Shown: positions 34,612 to 36,703 of the stretch, one piece after another
Position numbering within the stretch: the first letter of the stretch is position 1
How the letters are laid out: each line of letters opens with the position of its first letter
Origin: Bacteroidota bacterium
GTDB taxonomy: Bacteria > Bacteroidota > Bacteroidia > Chitinophagales > Chitinophagaceae
DNA: 36,703 bases
Assembly: GCA_013286315.1 (NCBI GenBank)
Contig: JABDFX010000016.1
Location: 2,997 to 39,699 of the forward strand
Direction: 5' to 3'
Notes under the pieces: model-generated
What the model was told of the DNA's origin: nothing
Seen by the model: only the letters and a program-made list of their open reading frames with translations
The model's database searches: none
Program-made: the position numbers and the translations under genes

Positions 34612-34624
34612 TAGGATAATCCTA
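34612..34624. promoter_or_regulatory. 13-bp perfect palindrome (TAGGAT-A-ATCCTA) in a divergent promoter region
   Basis: The palindrome is centred at 34618 in the 37-bp gap between the divergent thioredoxin-like and rlmD genes, and it overlaps the first two bases of the rlmD -7 box. It could be a binding site for a dimeric regulator of one or both genes, or an accidental product of overlapping promoter elements. Confidence 0.4.
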
Positions 34625-34630
34625 CATTTG
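34623..34630 (+). promoter_or_regulatory. -7 box (TACATTTG) of rlmD, implying a leaderless transcript
   Basis: This is an exact TAnnTTTG match. TTTG at 34602-34605 is a possible -33 box with 17-bp spacing. Only five bases separate the -7 box from the GTG start at 34636, the same distance as at 1861/1874. Confidence 0.55.
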
Positions 34631-34635
34631 CCGCC

Positions 34636-36042
34636 GTGGGAAAAAAGAAAAATATTGTTTTGGAGAACCTGCTGGTCACCGGCTATGCAGCAGGAGGTAA
34701 ATGCCTGGCCAAACATGAGGGCAAAGTTATTTTCATGGAAAACGCAGTTCCGGGTGATATTGTTACAGTCAGGTTAATAAAAAATAAAAAAGACTGGGCA
34801 GAAGCCCAGGTAATCCGGATAATCAGCTTTTCTTCTGAAAGAATAGAACCTTTCTGTAAGCATTTTGGCATCTGTGGCGGCTGCCAGTGGCAAATGCTTC
34901 CTTATGAAAAGCAGTTGGAATACAAACATGATCAGGTATTACAAAGCCTGAAACGTATTGGGAAACTGGATTTACCGGAAATCCGTCCAATCATGGGGTC
35001 CGAAAGAACCTCCCTGTACCGCAATAAACTGGAATATACCTTTTCCAATCACCGTTATCTGCTAAAGGAGGAATTAGCGGATCCGCAAATTTCAAATTTG
35101 CAAAATGCGGCCGGATTTCATGCACGGGGTATTTTCGATAAAGTAGTGGACGTGGAGACCTGTTATCTGCAGGATGAGCCAACCAATGCCATACGCCTGG
35201 AAACGAAACGGTGGGCCATTGAAAATGAAGTCAGCTTTTATGATATCCAGCGCCATGAAGGATTTCTGCGGAACCTGCAGATAAGACTATGCAGAACGGG
35301 TGAAATCATGGTAAACATCGTTTTTGGTTACCGGGATGAGCTATTACAAAATGCCTTGTTAATGCATCTGCAGAACCATTTCCCGGCTATTACAACCCTA
35401 CTTTATACCATCAATCCAAAATGGAACGATAGTCTGAATGACCTTCAGCCTGTTGTATATTCAGGAAAGGGTTATGTGATTGAAAAACTTGAAAAATTCT
35501 TATTTAAAATCGGCCCCAAGTCCTTTTTCCAGACGAACACGGCACAGGCGGAGCGATTGTATCAAACCGTACGTTCATTTGCTGCTTTGAATGGATCTGA
35601 AATCGTCTATGATCTCTATTGCGGTACGGGAAGCATAGGCATTTTCCTGAGTGATGCAGCCAAAAAAGTAATAGGGATCGAATGGATACCGGAAGCTATT
35701 TCCGATGCAAAAGAAAATGCTTTGTTAAATCAGATTCATCATGCAGCTTTTTTTGCCGGTGATGTAACGGAGATCTGCGACGATACATTTTTTGAAACCC
35801 ATGGACGGCCCGATCTGATCGTTTCGGACCCCCCCAGGGCAGGTATGTCAGAAAAACTGATCGTCAAACTCCTGGAGATAGCGGCAGAAAAGATCATTTA
35901 TGTAAGTTGTAATCCGGCTACCCAGGCCCGTGATCTCAATCTGCTTTCCGAAAAATATCAGATTTCTGCTGTTCAGCCTGTGGACATGTTCCCACATACC
36001 CTTCATATTGAAAATGTGACTGCGCTTTTCTTAAAACATTAA
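34636..36042 (+). CDS. rlmD: 23S rRNA (uracil-5-)-methyltransferase, RlmD type
   Basis: The 468-residue enzyme methylates a uracil in 23S rRNA with S-adenosylmethionine. A TRAM domain opens it (LENLLVTGYAAGGKCLAKHEGKVIF, AVPGDIVTVRL). The Fe-S cluster cysteines are C74, C80 and C83 (FCKHFGICGGCQW) plus a later one, probably that in VVDVETCYLQ. The methyltransferase part has VYDLYCGTGSIGIFL (SAM site), VSDPPRAGMS and the catalytic cysteine in IIYVSCNPATQARDL. Whether it modifies U1939 or U747 cannot be told for certain, as both exist in the TrmA/RlmCD family. The GTG at 34636 is the only start that keeps the TRAM domain whole. Confidence 0.94.
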   Translation: MGKKKNIVLENLLVTGYAAGGKCLAKHEGKVIFMENAVPGDIVTVRLIKNKKDWAEAQVIRIISFSSERIEPFCKHFGICGGCQWQMLPYEKQLEYKHDQVLQSLKRIGKLDLPEIRPIMGSERTSLYRNKLEYTFSNHRYLLKEELADPQISNLQNAAGFHARGIFDKVVDVETCYLQDEPTNAIRLETKRWAIENEVSFYDIQRHEGFLRNLQIRLCRTGEIMVNIVFGYRDELLQNALLMHLQNHFPAITTLLYTINPKWNDSLNDLQPVVYSGKGYVIEKLEKFLFKIGPKSFFQTNTAQAERLYQTVRSFAALNGSEIVYDLYCGTGSIGIFLSDAAKKVIGIEWIPEAISDAKENALLNQIHHAAFFAGDVTEICDDTFFETHGRPDLIVSDPPRAGMSEKLIVKLLEIAAEKIIYVSCNPATQARDLNLLSEKYQISAVQPVDMFPHTLHIENVTALFLKH

Positions 36043-36047
36043 CTTGC
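36040..36047 (+). promoter_or_regulatory. Possible variant -7 box (TAACTTGC) before the rhomboid gene
   Basis: It overlaps the rlmD stop codon (36040-36042) and lies 22 bp before the ATG at 36070. It belongs to the TAnnTTGC set also seen at 7282, 16776 and 18416. Confidence 0.28.
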
Positions 36048-36069
36048 AGCCAGTAATTTCTGAAGAAAT

Positions 36070-36703
36070 ATGACCGATTTCCGTTTGGGGCGCTCGCAGG
36101 TGATACCGCCCGTAATAAAGAACCTGATCATCATCAATGTTGTCGTTTTTTTAGTTCAATGGACATTTGAAAACAGAGGCTCTTCCTGGATGGAAAACTT
36201 CTTTGCGCTCCATGATATCCGATCATCTTTTTTCAAACCCCACCAGATCATTACTTATATGTTTCTGCACGGAGGTTTTATGCATATATTCTGGAATATG
36301 CTGATTCTTTGGATGTTTGGAAGTATCCTGGAAAATTACTGGGGACCCAGGCGGTTTCTGACTTTTTATATCGTATGCGGCATCGGAGCGGCCGTATTGC
36401 ATTTAATCGTTGTATATCAGGAACTCACTCCGCTTTGGGATAGCCTTAGCAGCTACGGTCTGCATGACCAGGATGTTCTGAAATTCAATCCAAAGTCGGA
36501 ATTAAATGTCCCTACCCTGGGCGCATCCGGAGCGATTTTCGGTTGCATGGTTGCTTTCGGACTTCTTTTTCCTAACAGCCTGATTTACATCTATGCCCTG
36601 ATTCCGATTAAAGCAAAATGGGCCGTACTTGCCTATGTTGTATATGAATTATTTTTGGGTGTTCAAAATAATGCGGGCGATAACGTGGCTCACTGGGCAC
36701 ATC
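36070..36703 (+). CDS. Rhomboid family intramembrane serine protease (3' end outside window)
   Basis: Translation from the ATG at 36070 stays open to the window end (211 codons). The hallmark segments are present: FLHGGFMHIFWNMLILWMFG (residues 66-84), the nucleophile S153 in LGASGAIFG, and NVAHWAH at 205-211, whose last His should be the catalytic one (normally followed by LGG, cut off here). Hydrophobic helices around 18-30, 60-85, 97-116 and 148-166 match the membrane core. Rhomboids cleave membrane proteins inside the bilayer; the substrate is unknown. An insertion of ~30 residues (118-148) between two helices is longer than in the minimal fold. It lies 27 bp after rlmD. Confidence 0.95.
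   Translation, partial: MTDFRLGRSQVIPPVIKNLIIINVVVFLVQWTFENRGSSWMENFFALHDIRSSFFKPHQIITYMFLHGGFMHIFWNMLILWMFGSILENYWGPRRFLTFYIVCGIGAAVLHLIVVYQELTPLWDSLSSYGLHDQDVLKFNPKSELNVPTLGASGAIFGCMVAFGLLFPNSLIYIYALIPIKAKWAVLAYVVYELFLGVQNNAGDNVAHWAH

Noticed and set aside
1-36703. A defence island, toxin-antitoxin pair, secretion system or prophage
   Set aside because: Apart from one 115-residue unknown protein, every gene has a recognisable housekeeping, transport, envelope or domain-level family assignment; no such modules were seen.

Overview
The window looks like a chromosomal stretch from a member of the Bacteroidota, most like the Chitinophagales/Chitinophagaceae. This is inferred from gene content and promoter style; no 16S gene is present. 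Supporting signs are many lipoprotein signals, -7 boxes of the TAnnTTTG type, weak or absent Shine-Dalgarno sites, Kdo/LPS genes, a RicT-like PSP1 protein, a serC/DUF1015 pair and an Obg protein with SKSD in place of NKxD. It is gene dense: 31 protein genes were recognised, two of them cut by the window ends. The longest gene-free gap is about 200 bp. I saw no tRNA, rRNA, CRISPR array, insertion sequence or prophage.

Layout. 1-7235 (+): the end of radA, comF, a beta-helix lipoprotein, a glutathione peroxidase, the DNA polymerase III delta prime gene, ricT-like and an alpha/beta-hydrolase lipoprotein. 7310-8059 (+): a Bax-inhibitor-like membrane protein, closed by a bidirectional terminator. 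8208-15900 (-): a tetR-tolC-MFP-RND efflux operon with an AIM24-family gene at its end. Its promoter matches the Bacteroidota consensus and is overlapped by a palindrome that is a good candidate for the TetR operator. 16073-18359 (+): DUF502, a secreted zinc phospholipase/S1-P1 nuclease-like protein and a small unknown protein. 18443-31169 (+): serC and DUF1015, a TPR protein, an acyl-CoA ligase, an MGH1/GH63-like glycosidase, obgE, kdsB, a ROK sugar kinase, a KdnB-like Kdo 8-oxidase and a GT14 glycosyltransferase. 31219-34598 (-): a TlpA-like thioredoxin lipoprotein and a two-domain parvulin PPIase. 34636-end (+): rlmD and the start of a rhomboid protease.

How the genes work together. The largest functional unit is the self-regulated tripartite efflux pump. 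The region from about 26 to 31 kb has an envelope-sugar theme (kdsB, ROK kinase, kdnB-like, GT14), which suggests 8-amino-Kdo or related lipid A/core chemistry. The minus-strand thioredoxin/PPIase pair suits periplasmic protein folding.

The least explained structure is a set of intergenic elements made of degenerate 7-bp tandem repeats. Four gaps between co-directional genes (1706-1858, 16699-16831, 28941-29101, 30181-30312) each hold two such arrays in inverted orientation, 77-95 bp apart. The left array lies at the upstream stop codon and the right array just before the next start codon. A fifth, single array (31159-31193) overlaps a stop codon between convergent genes. The heptad sequence differs between elements while the architecture is kept. 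I rate this the best candidate for something undescribed. Other points: an apparent 1-nt frameshift in an A6 run that separates the thioredoxin-like gene from its natural ATG and signal peptide, and two genes whose -7 box sits so close to the start codon that leaderless transcription is likely.
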